Both the position numbers and the translations under genes were made by a program. From assembly GCA_024741835.1 (NCBI GenBank), contig JAENRP010000006.1, positions 59,133 to 123,132 of the forward strand: 64,000 bases of DNA. The letters run 5' to 3'. Each line of letters begins with the position of its first letter. The stretch's first letter is position 1. This document shows, one piece after another, positions 10,777-22,972 of the stretch. Source of the DNA: Diplocarpon mali (taxonomy: Eukaryota; Ascomycota; Leotiomycetes; Helotiales; Drepanopezizaceae). Below the pieces are notes generated by a model. The model worked only from the letters and a program-made list of their open reading frames with translations, did no database searches and was not told the origin of the DNA.

Positions 10777-12680
10777 AATTTCATACAGTAGTACTGTAGC
10801 GGTGGTAGGTGGGAGGGGTGCTTATGTAAGGATCCGAAAGTGTGATTTCCCGCCAACCAGCTATGACGGGACTTGGAACGACCAAAATGGGAACCACACT
10901 TGTGTAGGTAGCAAGGAGGGGGGATCTTTTTTTTTTGACTGTTTTCACCAAAAAAAAAAAAAAACGTTGATGAAACAAAAGTTAACTTGACTAACTTGTA
11001 GAGCTAAATTTTTTCTACGTTTTTAAATTTCAAGTAGACATTTCGAATGGGTGGATGCTACAGCAGGGAAGCAATTGTCGAAAATATAGCGAGGGGTCTC
11101 TTCCTATTTCTGTATCTTAACTTTATAAATAAACGGATACATGTATAGTGAAATGGTACACTTGTATACACCCGACTTAGCGAATAAATTTAGCTTTTTT
11201 TGGAATAATTATATGTCGTTGTGGTGTTGAGTCACTAGCAATCACCGGGAAATAATCACCTTGCTATGGCTCCTGTACCCATAATTTGATTTATTCCGAG
11301 TACAATGGATCAAAAACGCTGCAAATATCTTACCAAAGCAATCTCAAGTACGAATGCTAAAAGCCGAATGACCAGAAGACTATCCCAAGCGTGATCTACT
11401 ATACTCGAAATCGAGAAAGACAACATAAATGGTACACTTTGACTATTTTTTACTGACTATCTCTTCAGCTTTAAGGCTTTCTCGGGATGGCTGTAATCCC
11501 TGCTTTTTAGCGGTTTTTGCCCTGGTTTCGATCCAAAGCACTCGAAAGAAAAGGCCCCGACTACTCTAGTTGCAGCCTGTCGGGGTATTTTCTTTTTCCT
11601 TCGGCCAACGGGCGGTGACAGGTCGATTGTCACCTTGAGAAATTCGATGAAACCGACAAATAGGGATTTTGGTGATGCCAGCACAGCTATCACGTGATTC
11701 TCCATAGTGTTTTCTCTCAAGGTACGGTCGGTGATATTTTTACGTAATCGCCACAAGTATAAGCACGACCACCAACCTCCTTAGTACTACCACAGTAGAA
11801 CCGCACCACCAACTCCTCACCGCCAGCCATTATGCAAGGAATGCTACTCATTCTTCAGAGAGAAAAACAATTCATTTTCTCATCAGATCATCAAGCTACG
11901 TTGAAGAGTAAATCACCGACACTACCGGGGATTTTTACTCCGTCCGACGAGTCAGGCTGAACATCACCAATTTCAGCTGCCGTATGGGCATAGGAAACAA
12001 CTAACACGTCGAAGCGGGCACATGGACTGGATCAACTACCATGTCGTCCCCCAATTTCGCCGAGCACGCACCTAACTCTTATTTCTCTGCAAAGCCTTAT
12101 CTCATTCTCTCAGGCTATGCTCTAACCACGAGTGCTCAGCTGTTGTGTAGCAGAAGTAAAGGACGAGGACGATGGCAACCATTTGCCCAGGGGCAACGGC
12201 GGGCTGAGCTGGTAATTGGTTCCTGAGAGGTTCTACCACAACATGCAATCCTCGCTGCAAAACCGACTCGAATTGAACATCATCGAGCCTACTCGCATGG
12301 GCTTGCGAGCCTTTCCGCCGACTCAGCGTTCCTAGGGGCAGAGTGACTTGGTCAAATTCTTGGAGGGTGCTGCGTGTTCCTCATGCCCAGCATCATGTCG
12401 GAGCCGCAAAGCTTTTCAGCCTCCGTCACGAACTCTCTTCGTCCAGGCTATTTCAACCTTTCCTCTTGATCTCCCGATGCGCCGGCGATGCCATGGAGAT
12501 CGACTGTATATGAGCCGCTGGCGAATCCGAGAGCCTGAAGGAAGCAGCATGAAACTGCAGACAAGCGGGGCTGTGCAATCATGAACATGCAACAACAGCA
12601 GCAGGCCTTGCCTGGGCCAAGCTCGACGAGGAACGTAGGAAACCTTGTGCCCCCGTCCCTGGCGATATACTCTGTACAGT

Positions 12681-12805
12681 GGAACTCCGTCGCAGGCCAA
12701 ACAAACACCACATGGGCGGGAAACCCAGGAGGATTTGCGAGGGGTTTACAAGGTCACACATACTTTCATGAGGTGCGGTGTATGTTTGGCCTGCGACGAA
12801 GTCCC
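12681..12805. repeat. Imperfect inverted repeat, 33-nt arms with 59-nt loop
   Basis: The left arm at 12681-12713 and the reverse complement of the right arm at 12773-12805 match at about 28 of 33 positions, including the shared core GTCGCAGGCCAAACA. Similarity stops abruptly at both outer ends. It could be a small MITE-like remnant or a hairpin-forming transcript. Confidence 0.65.
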
Positions 12806-13857
12806 GAGCAGTGTTTGTCGGAGCAAACCCGTCCTCGAAAGGGACCCAAGCTATTTTTTTCGATTCGGGGGGAGGTTTCTACGCTCGCCGTTTAAACCAG
12901 CACAACAACGCACTCGTCACACCACCAACTGATCACTTCGGTACCTCCGGACTCCTTGCACCCAGAATCTACTGCTATGCCTTGGGCTGGGGACAGGCTC
13001 ACGTCCAGCGAGAATTCCGAACCCTTGAAGCGGCGTTGAGAGTTTGCTGATTGCGGTGCATTGAGTTATTCCTACCTCATCCCTAGGTAGCTCGGTAGAG
13101 AGGGAGGGAGGTTACCCATACTGTATGTAGAACTGCGGTAGTTGCCAAATGCCCGACCACCGTAGAGGACACCCCTCCCCGCCTCTCCTTCGAAAGACCG
13201 CACGGTTCTTCACCAGACTCCTTGCTTACGGGTGTCATCCAAGCGAGACTCGAACAGGCGTGTCATGGTGATTGATTGCCTGCCCAGGGATGCCGTAAAA
13301 TCGCCTCCCCTCTCCTCATATGTGTGTTACACCGTCCATCCTGCCATTAATGCCTCATCAGTGCGCTCAACAATCATGGATCGCTGCGCTTCACCTTCTG
13401 CTCCGGCGCCTGACATCGGATAATTCATAGTTGAGTTGCGATCCTTCTTCCACTCTGACGGCATTTGACGTGTGGCGCGTGCTGAGTAAGGCACCTGTGA
13501 AAAGCGGGCTTGGACAAAGCGTTCCTGGCTGAAAGAGGGAAAGTGTCACCGGCTTCTAGCCTAACCAGCCTCAAACACGAGAAGAAGGCTGGTGTGGCAG
13601 GGAAGTAGGGGAGAAAAAGCGACTGTCGCATCACAACCACAACACAAACCAGCCCTCGTTCAATTCCAAGGGATACGATCAGAACGCCAGACTACTTCTC
13701 CAGCTATCGCCCCCATCACCACGACGCTGCTTCTCTCGTGTTGACCACAGCGACCGACCATCTGCGACGGCCTGATCGACGCTGCAGCTCAGCTAGCCCG
13801 CAGCCATTAAGCAAAGCACATCGAGACGCCTCGATTGCCCGCCATAGATCCGGCGCA

Positions 13858-14994
13858 ATGGGGTCGACTCAGTTTGGGAAATTCCACGTATGTTTTTGGG
13901 GGGGGGGGGAGCCAAATCACTCGACGACTGAAATTCGCGAGTCCCACAAAGCTCGAGCCCATGCTAACATCAATATGAGAACTTCTGTCGCGACTCGACC
14001 CTGCCCGTCTGCAATGTACGAACTGTCAAGCCCTCCAAGCCTCGAGCAGCTGTACTAACGGGATCTCTGATAGATCTTTCCCGGGTTCAACTACACCGAC
14101 ACATCGGGGTTTGAGGGCAAGTGTTATCTTACGGGCATATCACTGAGCGGCGGTCGACATTTGGGAAATCTTGGTTCGTCAATCGAGAGAACTCACCAAC
14201 ACCATACTGATACGCCCAGGCTCTATACTCTTCTGCGGAATCGCGATTGTAATCTCGGCATTCTTACTATGGCGATCAGAACGGAAACAAGCTGCCGTAG
14301 GACGAAGGTACGACCCATCTTGAATTTGGTCGCAATAGCTTATTCTCTTCTTAGGGAGATGCAAGTTTTCCTGCTGGGATACATTCTCATCGAGATCTGC
14401 GAGATTTTCACCGTTGGCAAGTTCCCGTTGAGCAAGGACGTCAGGATAGCCTTCACGGGTATACATCTTGGCTTGATCATCGCTACTCTGTGGATTCTCA
14501 TGCTCAATGCTGTTGTCGGCTATCAACTAATAGACGACGGCACACCAATCTCACTCGGACTCATGCTGGGATCAGCGGGTGCGCTCTTCATTGGAACGGG
14601 TTATATCACTCTCGATACAGGATACCAATGGACCGGAAACTTCAATTCAAGCTTGAGTGGCGACAACAGGAGCGTCGCACTGTATGTTCTCTACCAATTA
14701 GCACCTCTGATCTTCGTGTTCGCATTCTTCCTGTTGGAGACTGCTCTGGTAATCCGAGTGCTTGGGGAACGGAAGCCTATGATCTACCTAGTTGCAGCTG
14801 CCATCCTCTTCGCTTTAGGGCAGATCTTCAACTACGTTGTCAGCACCCACATTTGTAATGGTACAGATGGCAAGATCGATGGATCGATGTTCGAAACCCT
14901 ATTTACCCTCCTCTCAGTCGTTGCGGTCTGGATCTTCTGGTCAAGCATTACGGAAGATGATTGGCCAACGCCTGTCACTAACACATACCCGTGA
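13858..14994 (+). CDS. Chs7-family (chitin synthase export chaperone-like) membrane protein
   Basis: Exons 13858-13887, 14074-14173, 14220-14307 and 14355-14994 encode 285 residues, beginning MGSTQFGKFHIFPGFNYTD. About seven hydrophobic segments, the block RSERKQAAVGRREMQVFLLGY, the block VVGYQLIDDGTPISL and the C-terminal FWSSITEDDWP fit the Chs7 family (Pfam Chs7), whose founder escorts chitin synthase Chs3 out of the ER. The N-terminus lacks the canonical Chs7 opening rich in cysteines around a PLC motif. It therefore looks like the second, less studied Pezizomycotina paralogue usually labelled only as an integral membrane protein. The role in chitin synthase traffic is family inference. 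Intron 1 (186 nt) contains a run of ten G residues and a perfect TACTAAC branch site. Confidence 0.85.
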
Positions 14995-15699
14995 TGGCAC
15001 AGAGCATAGGATCTGGAGCTTAGGGGCATCTATGAAGACCGACACGTCTGTGACCGGCGGTATCTTTCAAGTCGCCACGCGATGCATTATTTTTTGCTTG
15101 GGTGCTTGAAGAAGCACAAGAGGCATCAAGACACGAATATATACGGTAACCCCTTCCTACGGGCGGGGTAATGCAGGATCAAAGAATAACGAAGTATACT
15201 TCGAGGGAGTCTGCGTCTTGGATGCTGGGCTTTGGCTTGGATGCTGAGCTTTGGGAGGACAATTGTGAGACAATTGCTTGGTATACGATTTTCGCATGTA
15301 TATAGTATACCCATCATGAGCGCTCAATAGCAGGCAAGGAGCAGTAACGAAGATAGATCCTAAATATTAATTTTATTAGTACATCCGTTTCAGTACAAGC
15401 GTCGGTTGTTAGATCAAAAATCTCGTGACCTCAACGAGGCTGCGATTTCATGCATGAGAAGGACCCGGTATTCAAGATTTAATACCCCAAATATAAACTT
15501 GTCCCGAGCTTCACTCGGCATAGCGGCCACAACCACCCTGAGACGCCGTCCAACGACTTGACCATTTTCGTGTCGAAGACGAGGCTGAAAGAAATGGGTG
15601 TGGTGATTCGCCTAACACGCTACTTCAGCCTTGTGTTCCATCAACCTATTTCTTTCTATCCAGGTCAAAGCACAACTACATGCAACACATAAAATCACT
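14995..15699. other. Intergenic with a short tandem duplication
   Basis: This separates the Chs7-like gene from SSL1. A 19-nt unit is repeated twice at about 15218-15255 with two mismatches. No coding exon is seen. Confidence 0.5.
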
Positions 15700-17349
15700 A
15701 TGTCATCTGGCTCCGATGACGAGTATGTTCAGGAAAACTCTGACGATGATGGTGGAGCGCCCGTAGTCGCTGCCTACGGTACACGCTCGACGGGTCTTGT
15801 GAAGGGAGCTGTTGGCTCAACTAACCGAGGCGGCGACACCAATGCTGGGAGCAGCCGGAGGAGGGCAGCGTGGGAGGATATCCAGAGGAGTTGGGATACT
15901 GTCGTTGAGAACGCGGATGGGAGTATCAACTCTGCGGTCGAGGGACTGAGGGATGCTGGGAAGAGGAAAAGGTATGCATCTATTGTTCAACTCTAAATTT
16001 CATGCTCATATCCGGACTTTGCAGATTGCTGCGAGACACCACTCCACTGCAAAGAGGTATCATTCGGCACTTTATCCTCATTCTAGATCTTTCATTTGCG
16101 ATGGTTGAGAAAGACATGCGCCCGACGAGATATCTCCTCACCCTACGATATGCCTCCGAGTTCATCACCGAGTACTTCGAACAGAACCCTATTTCTCAGC
16201 TTGGTATACTCGGCATGCGAGATGGAATCGCGGTTCGTGTAAGTGACATGAGCGGCAATCCAGCAGAACACATTGAAAATATCAAGAAGCTCCGAGAATC
16301 ACAAGGCCAGGGCAATCCAAGTCTGCAGAATGCGCTCGAGATGGCCAGAGCAGCTCTTTACCACACCCCGTCCCACGGTACCCGCGAAGTTCTCATCATT
16401 TCAGCTGCCCTGTTGACCAGTGATCCTGGAGATATCATGGACACAATAGAGTCTCTGATCACAGATCGGATACGGGTGTCTGTGGTTGGGTTGGCTGCGC
16501 AGGTCAAGATACTCTCTGAAATTTGCTCCAGGACGAACGCTGGCGATGAAGGCAACTACCATGTTGCGCTCAATGAGCAGCATTTCCGGGAATCGCTCAT
16601 GGCGTTGACTACACCGCCGGTCACGAGGACAAAAAAGCAATCGCAGTCCAGTCTTCTCATGATGGGCTTTCCGTCGCGAACATCAGGAGCAGGTAAGGCT
16701 ATGAGTTTCTGTGCTTGCCATAGTAAGCTGGTTCGCGGAGGATATCTCTGCTCGAGGTGTGATAGCAAAGTCTGTAGCTTACCGGCCGAATGTCCCGCTT
16801 GCGGGTTGACGCTCATTCTCTCTACTCATCTCGCCCGCTCATACCACCATCTCTTTCCTCTTCGGAACTGGGTAGAGGTACCGTGGTCCCAGGCGAACAA
16901 ATCTAAGGCTTGCTATGCTTGTCTGACTGCTTTCCCGGAAATCCCGTCACGTTTTGAGCCAGACGGAGAGCACAACGACTTGGGTACGAGCGAGAGTGGT
17001 CGATATGCCTGTGAAGTTTGCCATAATCACTTCTGTGTAGACTGCGATGTTCATGCACATGAAGGTAAGAATTCTCCCCTGTTCGACTACGCTTCTGCTC
17101 TCGCTCACCTGCTTGGCTGCGTTTTACGAAACGCTCAACTTTTTCCCTTCTTTTCCCATTTCAACCGGTTTGAAATGCTAACGTGTATCTTGAAGTACTT
17201 CATAATTGCCCTGGTAAGCTTGGGCTTCTATCTCCAACGTACAGTGGCCTTACTAACCTCAACATCTAGGATGCCAGAGCGATGTTCGTGGACAAGAAAT
17301 TGGGATAGCCCATGAAGTTGAGAACGTTGGTGATCCGATGGAAGAATAG
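15700..17349 (+). CDS. SSL1: TFIIH core subunit Ssl1/p44
   Basis: Exons 15700-15971, 16025-17064, 17196-17213 and 17270-17349 encode 469 residues, close to yeast Ssl1. A von Willebrand A-like domain begins at FILILDLSFAMVEKDMRPTR (about residue 107) and carries the conserved LGILGMRDG. The C-terminus holds cysteine-rich zinc modules, first FCACHSKL...CSRCDSKVC and then the C4/RING-like CEVCHNHFCVDCDVHAHE followed by VLHNCPGC. The last module exists only when an 18-nt microexon (17196-17213) is included. In the TFIIH core Ssl1 stimulates the Rad3/XPD helicase in nucleotide excision repair and transcription initiation. The acidic N-terminus (SGSDDEYVQENSDDD) is family-typical. The assignment is firm. 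Confidence 0.95.
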
Positions 17350-20300
17350 GATACCGAAATTCGGCGATGGTCACTAAAAGGGCGTGCTATATCAGGGTGG
17401 CGGGCATGAGCATTGGAGTCACGGGAGCATGGATGGTTTGAATCGCAGGATATCATCCATAGGATTTGCATCACTGGGAGAGTCTTGGGAGACAATAAGG
17501 CTTTGGTTATGTTCGAGGTCATGGATTCCTCTAAAATAGAAATATAGACCTGCGTGTAAACATTGCATGTAATCAACCTGCCAAAAGCGCCGAGCTATAG
17601 TTCTTTGTGTGAGTTATTCGGGATATTTCCGGATGATTAAGCAGCCTAGAAAGGGGCACATATGCCCTTCCCTTCACAGTTTTTGCATATTCCCAGCTTC
17701 CATCGGAGAACAGAGCAGGTTCTCCTTGGGCTCTTTTTCTTCCGCTCTCATTTGAATCATACACGCACGCAGGGCCGATCAAAAGCTCCAGAGGTGGCAG
17801 AGGACTGGCGGGATGTAGGTGAAAGCCCGTTGTCGTGCCAGGCTCGCTTAAAAGATGGGATAAACATCACCACCGGCCAGAGCAAGCAGGAAGTCCGTGA
17901 TCCGACCCAGACCTAGACCCGATGGCTGCGTAGGTAGGCTCGTATCCTGCAACTCGTAGTGATAGTGTGCGACCCAGCATCTGCCGGCCGAGCCCAGCGT
18001 GGTCAGTGTAAGCTACAAAAACATGTACAGTTCCCAGTAGCCACAAGCTTTCCGCAAAGAGAAACGCGAGCGGGTTTCCACGCTGCTTATGCATACTGCA
18101 TTCAGATAAAGCGTACAACTCGAGCTCCTAGCGGGGTCTTCGTCGTCGGCTAACGGCAAGTACCAATCCAAACAACGCCCCCCCGCCTCCCCCCTTTTCG
18201 GATTCCCCTCGCGCCTCACCCTCCGAAAGGTGAAGAAAACAGCGAAATTCACCACCCTTATATATTCGAAAAAGGCGAAAAACCCCCAACAACCACACCC
18301 CGCGGGCCATCGTAGCCAGCTCTCTTTCTTGTCTCAACTAACAATAAGACACAGATGCGCGAGCGGTTGCCAACCTACACCCTCGGCCATGCTCAACAGT
18401 CCTCAAGAGCATCCCGAAGGGATCTTGCACATCCGACTTTGCAGGCGGCTCCCTCCCATGGAGTCAATGCCTGCATACAGTCGCGCTGAGATGCACATTA
18501 AAAGAATCCCAAGAGAAAAGGGACAGAAAGATCCATGAAACAAAACCCCAAAAAAGACCCAGGACAGGGCCGCCACAAATCCGGCGTTTCATTACAACCC
18601 CCCTCCCCTCCCTCCCATCCTCCCTCCCCTCCCCTCCCAAATCCCAAATCCAAACTTGCTAACATCTAGGAAACTTGACATGTGAATGATGATTGCAGGT
18701 GGAGTGTGAGATGTGCTGTGAGCAGTGCGGATGTTGAAAGGTATGTCAGATCCCCAATTCCGGTACTGAGTTGAGATGGCCCGCGGTTACAAATTTTTTG
18801 ACTGATTTTTTGATTTGTTTTTTTTTAACCGGGAAGCGAGCTCATGAACGCTCGAAGCGAGGGAAAAGGGGAAAGGCATCAATCAGCAAGGGGTATTCGA
18901 TCTGTAGGAACCGTTCTTGCTGCCAGGACCCCGACCAGTCGTGTATAGTATTACTGGTTGGGGAAGAGCGTATATACGACGAAGTGACCCTCATCAACTC
19001 CAATGTCTGATGCGATTTCTCGATCCCCAAGATCCGAGCACGGTTACGACATCACACTTCTCTCCATGCCCAGTCGCGCCGCCTTGCCAGGTCCCCAGCA
19101 AAGAGCCAGCTTCCTAATCCTAGCAGCTCCCTGCACAAAGTTAGCCCTTCCTTTCCTCTCAAGAGCAGAAGTCTCGCTTACCCACTCGCCATCCCAGATA
19201 AAACCACAAGAACACGCTCTCCAACCATCAACGTCTTGCCCAGCTGACCACCATGCAAAGACAGCAAGCCAGCCATATACGCCACATTTTCGGATCCTCG
19301 CCCTCGATTTCTGCGGTCATCTTCCGCGGCTGCTCTTCCCTGTACACTAGCGCTGGTCTCCACCATGTTTTCGAAAGACGACTGTGCAGGGGGGGTTCTG
19401 CTATGGGGATAGGAGACTGTTTGGTCGTCGTCGGAAGATTCGCTTCCAGGCTCTCTCGCTGTGTCTGTGAACCTCGTTCCAGTATTTCACAAGCTTACTT
19501 TAACCCCGTCAAGTGTTGGCCTGTCGGCAGCACATGGGCCATGGGATGTATGAGTCCGCGTCTCGCTTTTCTCTTTCGTGTTCGAGTCCCGAGTACCTTA
19601 TTGAAAGTGGCCCAGCGCCGCGTGAAGTTTACTCGATTCAGATTAGCAAATTGGACCCGCGGCTACAGTCGACGTGCAGCTGTACGGTATAGCAGTGGTG
19701 GTTTTCTGGTCGCGGTAAGCCTTCTCTTGAGTTGCTATCTCCAATACCTGTCCTCAAGGGCTCTGTCGTAGTAGTCAATACAACACTCATCGAGACATGC
19801 GAAGCAGTAGACAAGACTTGCCTTCTCAACTCGCCGACCCTCAGAATACGCCAACATGGACCCAGCAGCTGCGCACGACCACTCTCTTACACTTGGACCC
19901 TGTACAAAACACCTGGCCGTCTTCGTGCACCAGAACCGCTTCGACAAGAGCCAGTACTCTCCTCCGCTGCCGGGCATCCGCAACGCTCGCAAACTGCCTT
20001 GTAGACCCAGTAATAGCAAAAGTGACGAACGCTATAGCTTTTCTCTTCATGTCAGACATCCGGTCACTCGACTACTTGTGCACGAGTGTGTACTTGGATA
20101 TCAAAGGTGGATTGCCATCTATTACAAGGGAGAGTGCGGCTATAAGCTCTGCAGCTTTCCCCTACAATACTCCATCCCATCCTGACGGCATGACTCGAGC
20201 GAGCAGGCTAGCCATGAATGCGTCTCCTTCGAACATCCCACAGAGCTCCCCTACTTTCGTCACCTCTCCAACGAGTTTGAATCCCACGATCAGTGCTGTG

Positions 20301-20630
20301 AAATATGCATAAAGATGAAGAGACGAAAGAGCTCAAGAGAGATTTCGCATGAATGTCTAGACTTCCGCCGATCTTCACAACTGATTTCTTTCATGTAATG
20401 AAGACTAAGGAGAGATGTCCAAATCTGGAATTCAGACGCGGTGGTTCGAGGAGCTCCATCTTACCCGTGGAGTAGAGTGCACCGAAACCATGGAGAGTGC
20501 AGATGTCTTATCGGGTCACTACAACCTAGCCAGCTAAAATTCACCAACAGTGTAAAGAATTCACAGAAGCTCGGCACAGTTATTGGATTCGAGCGAATAT
20601 ACTCTCTGAGATGTCCGGAGACAAGTTATA
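17350..20630. other. Gene-poor interval
   Basis: Only short ORFs without domains are found, the largest about 170 codons at 19253-19771 and 19797-20312. A TATA-like element (TTATATATTC) at about 18256 is followed by a 44-49-codon ORF at 18355-18540, a possible small-protein or non-coding transcript. A C-rich tract lies at 18597-18638. I support no gene here. Confidence 0.4.
18597..18638 (-). repeat. C-rich tract (G-quadruplex/i-motif type)
   Basis: Repeated CCCTCCC units over about 42 nt give more than four G3+ runs on the minus strand. Confidence 0.7.
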
Positions 20631-20635
20631 GATTA

Positions 20636-21330
20636 CTTGAATACTTGCTGGACAACTTGAGTATCTGCGGGCTGGACTTGATGCCAAGTGGCGTTCAAAT
20701 CTTGCATGGGCAGAGATGCGAATTCGGCAGTTCCGCTTCCTTGACGAGGGGTCCGAAAAAAGAATAAACCACGGACGCTTGAAGTGATTTGAGTGCAAGG
20801 CGACTCCTGTTGGAAATTACAAGGGCAAAAGTAATGGATTCGAAAGGCACGTATAAATAGTCGACAGAACCTATTTAGCACCAAGCCACCAAGACTGTGG
20901 CCGATGAATATCAAAAGAAATGTGAATCAGGTCAGAAGTGAATATTCCAGGCTGCCACAATATGCCCCTTACGAGCAGTCACGTAGCAGTTCTCTTCCAA
21001 GACTGTTTTTATATATGAGCTGGTGAAATTGTTCTCGAAGAGTGCGAGAGGGAACAAACGTGGCCCAAAGCTCACAAGACTTTCCACGCCTTGCCTTGAA
21101 CAAGGCAAACAGCAAACTCCTAGCGTGATCTCCAGTTCCAGGTTTTAAATTCTTAAAATTAAACGCAGCGTTGTAACAAAATGTTATCACTCATTGCTGT
21201 CGGAAGATCTCGAGGACAAAAGTCTCGGAGACATAGTTTCTGCGACTCGGGCCCTGTCTCCGTTGAGACGGTTGACTGTAAAGACACTGCAATAATAATC
21301 AGTGGCTTTGATAAAGAGACTTCTAAATAG
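20636..21330 (-). pseudogene. Decayed alpha/beta-hydrolase (DUF676-like serine esterase) domain
   Basis: Fragments of one domain appear in the right order on the minus strand but in different frames. A VNRLNGDRARV segment at about 21270 corresponds to the usual VHGLNGDR opening. A LCLRDFCPRDLPTA piece lies at about 21215, a YNAAFNFKN...GDHARSLLFAL piece at 21170-21090, and the nucleophile elbow IFIGHSLGGLV at about 20905-20875. A GLFFFRTPRQGSGTAEF segment at 20760-20710 corresponds to FFGTPHRGS. Stops and frame changes separate the pieces, and no single splice pattern repairs them. In fungi this domain often heads NACHT/ankyrin (STAND) proteins, but no NACHT domain is visible here. The catalytic Ser of GHSLGG survives. 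Confidence 0.65.
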
Positions 21331-21399
21331 AGAATTCCATGTCTGGCAGACCAAAAAAAAAAGAGCCCTGCCATACAATTAGTAAAACAACGGCCCTGG

Positions 21400-21430
21400 A
21401 AAAAAAAAAATATATATATATATATATATC
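21400..21430. repeat. A-tract plus (TA)n microsatellite
   Basis: About ten A residues run into roughly ten TA units. Confidence 0.9.
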
Positions 21431-21956
21431 AAAAAGACCCATCAAGAAACTGACATCATATTTATCAAATAGGGTTTTGCGAGGCCATTTAGCAATTGCA
21501 CTGTACTCATCATTTCTCTTCGCACACAGCTGTGAGGAGTGCAAGGCTTCCTGACAGACTGCTGCACCTGTTGTACATTCCGGTCGGTAACAAATGAAAG
21601 GGAAGTATGAGCGGATATCCATAGGCATCTGGGTAGTGGTGCCTCATCTTTGCTAAGAACCCAATCCGGTTGTCAAGCCGAGCGATTGACTGTGGGAGCT
21701 TGGCGATATGTAGGCTGAGCAGTGGCTCCCTCATGACCCCGATATGGATGTTGATCTCCTAATCAGCAAGGAAGGTCTGGTGGATCGCCTAAGGATACAA
21801 ATAAGCACATAGATATCCTCACTTTGATATCATTATGGACGTCCACATGAGTCTTGCAAACAGTTCGAGAGAGCCAGACCACTTCTTCGCAATAAGTTTC
21901 CAATTTTGAATTGATTGTATTGTGAATTGCTGAAAAATAGGGTGTAGTCCGTCTTT

Positions 21957-22972
21957 CTAGGTTGCCGCTTTGGCTGGCTCTGGGTTGGAAGCCGGGGGAG
22001 CGCTTTTTACAACACTGTACGGTTTGAGGAACTCAGGATCGTTGCCCATCTCTTCCTTGACCTGCAAGTGACGTGATTAGCTCCGGTATCTCACAAAGAG
22101 TTGGGACAACCACTCACAATGTCTAGACCACCAATCAAATCACCATCAACCCACAACTGAGGAAAGGTTGGCCAATCTGCAAACTCCTTCAATCCCTGCC
22201 GAACCTCATCGTCTGCCAGGATGTTGAAGAATCCGTACTTCACAGAGTTCTCCCTCAGAAGAGCTACCAGCTGTCTTGAGAACCCGCATTGAGGAGCGCT
22301 CGGTGTACCCTTCATGAAGAGCATGACCGGAGCAGCCTTGACCAATGACGAGAGTCTCTTGTGTAATGCCTCCTTGTCTTCATTGATCTCTGCAGACAAC
22401 TTTTCGGGAGCTGTAGCGGGATCTTGTGGAATTGGCGCATAGCTGCTGAGGTTCTTCGCGCCCATGCCATTGCCCGCAGGTGTGGTCAGCGCATTATTGA
22501 CAGCTGCTGGGGCATTCGGAGTATTGGCGTGTTTCTCAATAGCAGTACGGACTTTCAGTGCATCGCTTCCGCTGACAGTTTCCAAGACCTGGCCGTTTCG
22601 TTGAAGGACTAGGAAGGGTACTGCCGTAACATCGAAAGAATCGCTAACGTCCGGGACATCCTCTGCGTCCAGGGAAATCCATGATGTCGACAATGGCTCG
22701 GTGACGGGGTAGGAGGATGCGAGAGTTTGGAGGACTGTGGTCATTTGCTTACACTGAATCATAGTTAGCATCTGCTCAACATAAATAACTAACAAACGCA
22801 AGGATGTGGTGCAGAGCCACTGAAAGTATCGCCATAGCTAACAGAATGTCAAAGCGCTTACTGGGGCAGCCCATTCGGCCTTGAAATAGAGAACCTGCAG
22901 AGTGCTGGACGGCAAAGAGGCCGAGTGCTGGTTCCACTCCTCCTCCGTTTTCAACTCTATGAGTGTAGACAT
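21957..22972 (-). CDS. Monothiol glutaredoxin, Grx3/Grx4 type
   Basis: Exons 22972-22862, 22753-22118 and 22061-21957 encode 283 residues. The N-terminal thioredoxin-like domain has the degenerate active site WAAPC, formed across intron 1. The C-terminal glutaredoxin domain has the CGFS site in SAPQCGFSRQLV at about residue 190, plus WPTFPQLWVDGDLIGGLDIV, which supplies the glutathione and iron-sulfur contacts. This two-domain layout is that of cytosolic/nuclear Grx3/4, which bridge [2Fe-2S] clusters between subunits, deliver iron and inform iron-responsive repressors. The last exon adds an Ala/Pro-rich tail. Intron 1 is 108 nt with a GCTAAC branch site near its acceptor. Confidence 0.95.

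Larger units (their letters stand above)
10035..13857. other. Long gene-poor interval
   Basis: The 3.8 kb lies between the divergent transporter and Chs7-like genes. It contains the G-rich tract at 10741, an AT-rich stretch at about 10920-11460 with oligo-T and oligo-A runs, and an inverted repeat at 12681-12805. Every ORF here is short, lacks recognisable domains and overlaps others, so no gene is called. The last 200 nt before 13858 look like a leader region. Confidence 0.5.

Noticed and set aside
10920..10970. T-run and A-run as a possible poly(A) retroposon tail
   Set aside because: There is no coding remnant or target-site duplication, so simple homopolymer drift in an AT-rich segment is enough.
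19253..20312. Two ORFs of about 170 codons on the plus strand
   Set aside because: They have no recognisable domain, no supporting splice sites and no codon pattern like that of the neighbouring genes. They overlap minus-strand ORFs of similar quality.
20441..20460. T-loop-like GGTTCGAG that might mark a tRNA
   Set aside because: No acceptor stem or anticodon arm can be formed in the 70 nt around it. No other tRNA-like fold was found in the window.
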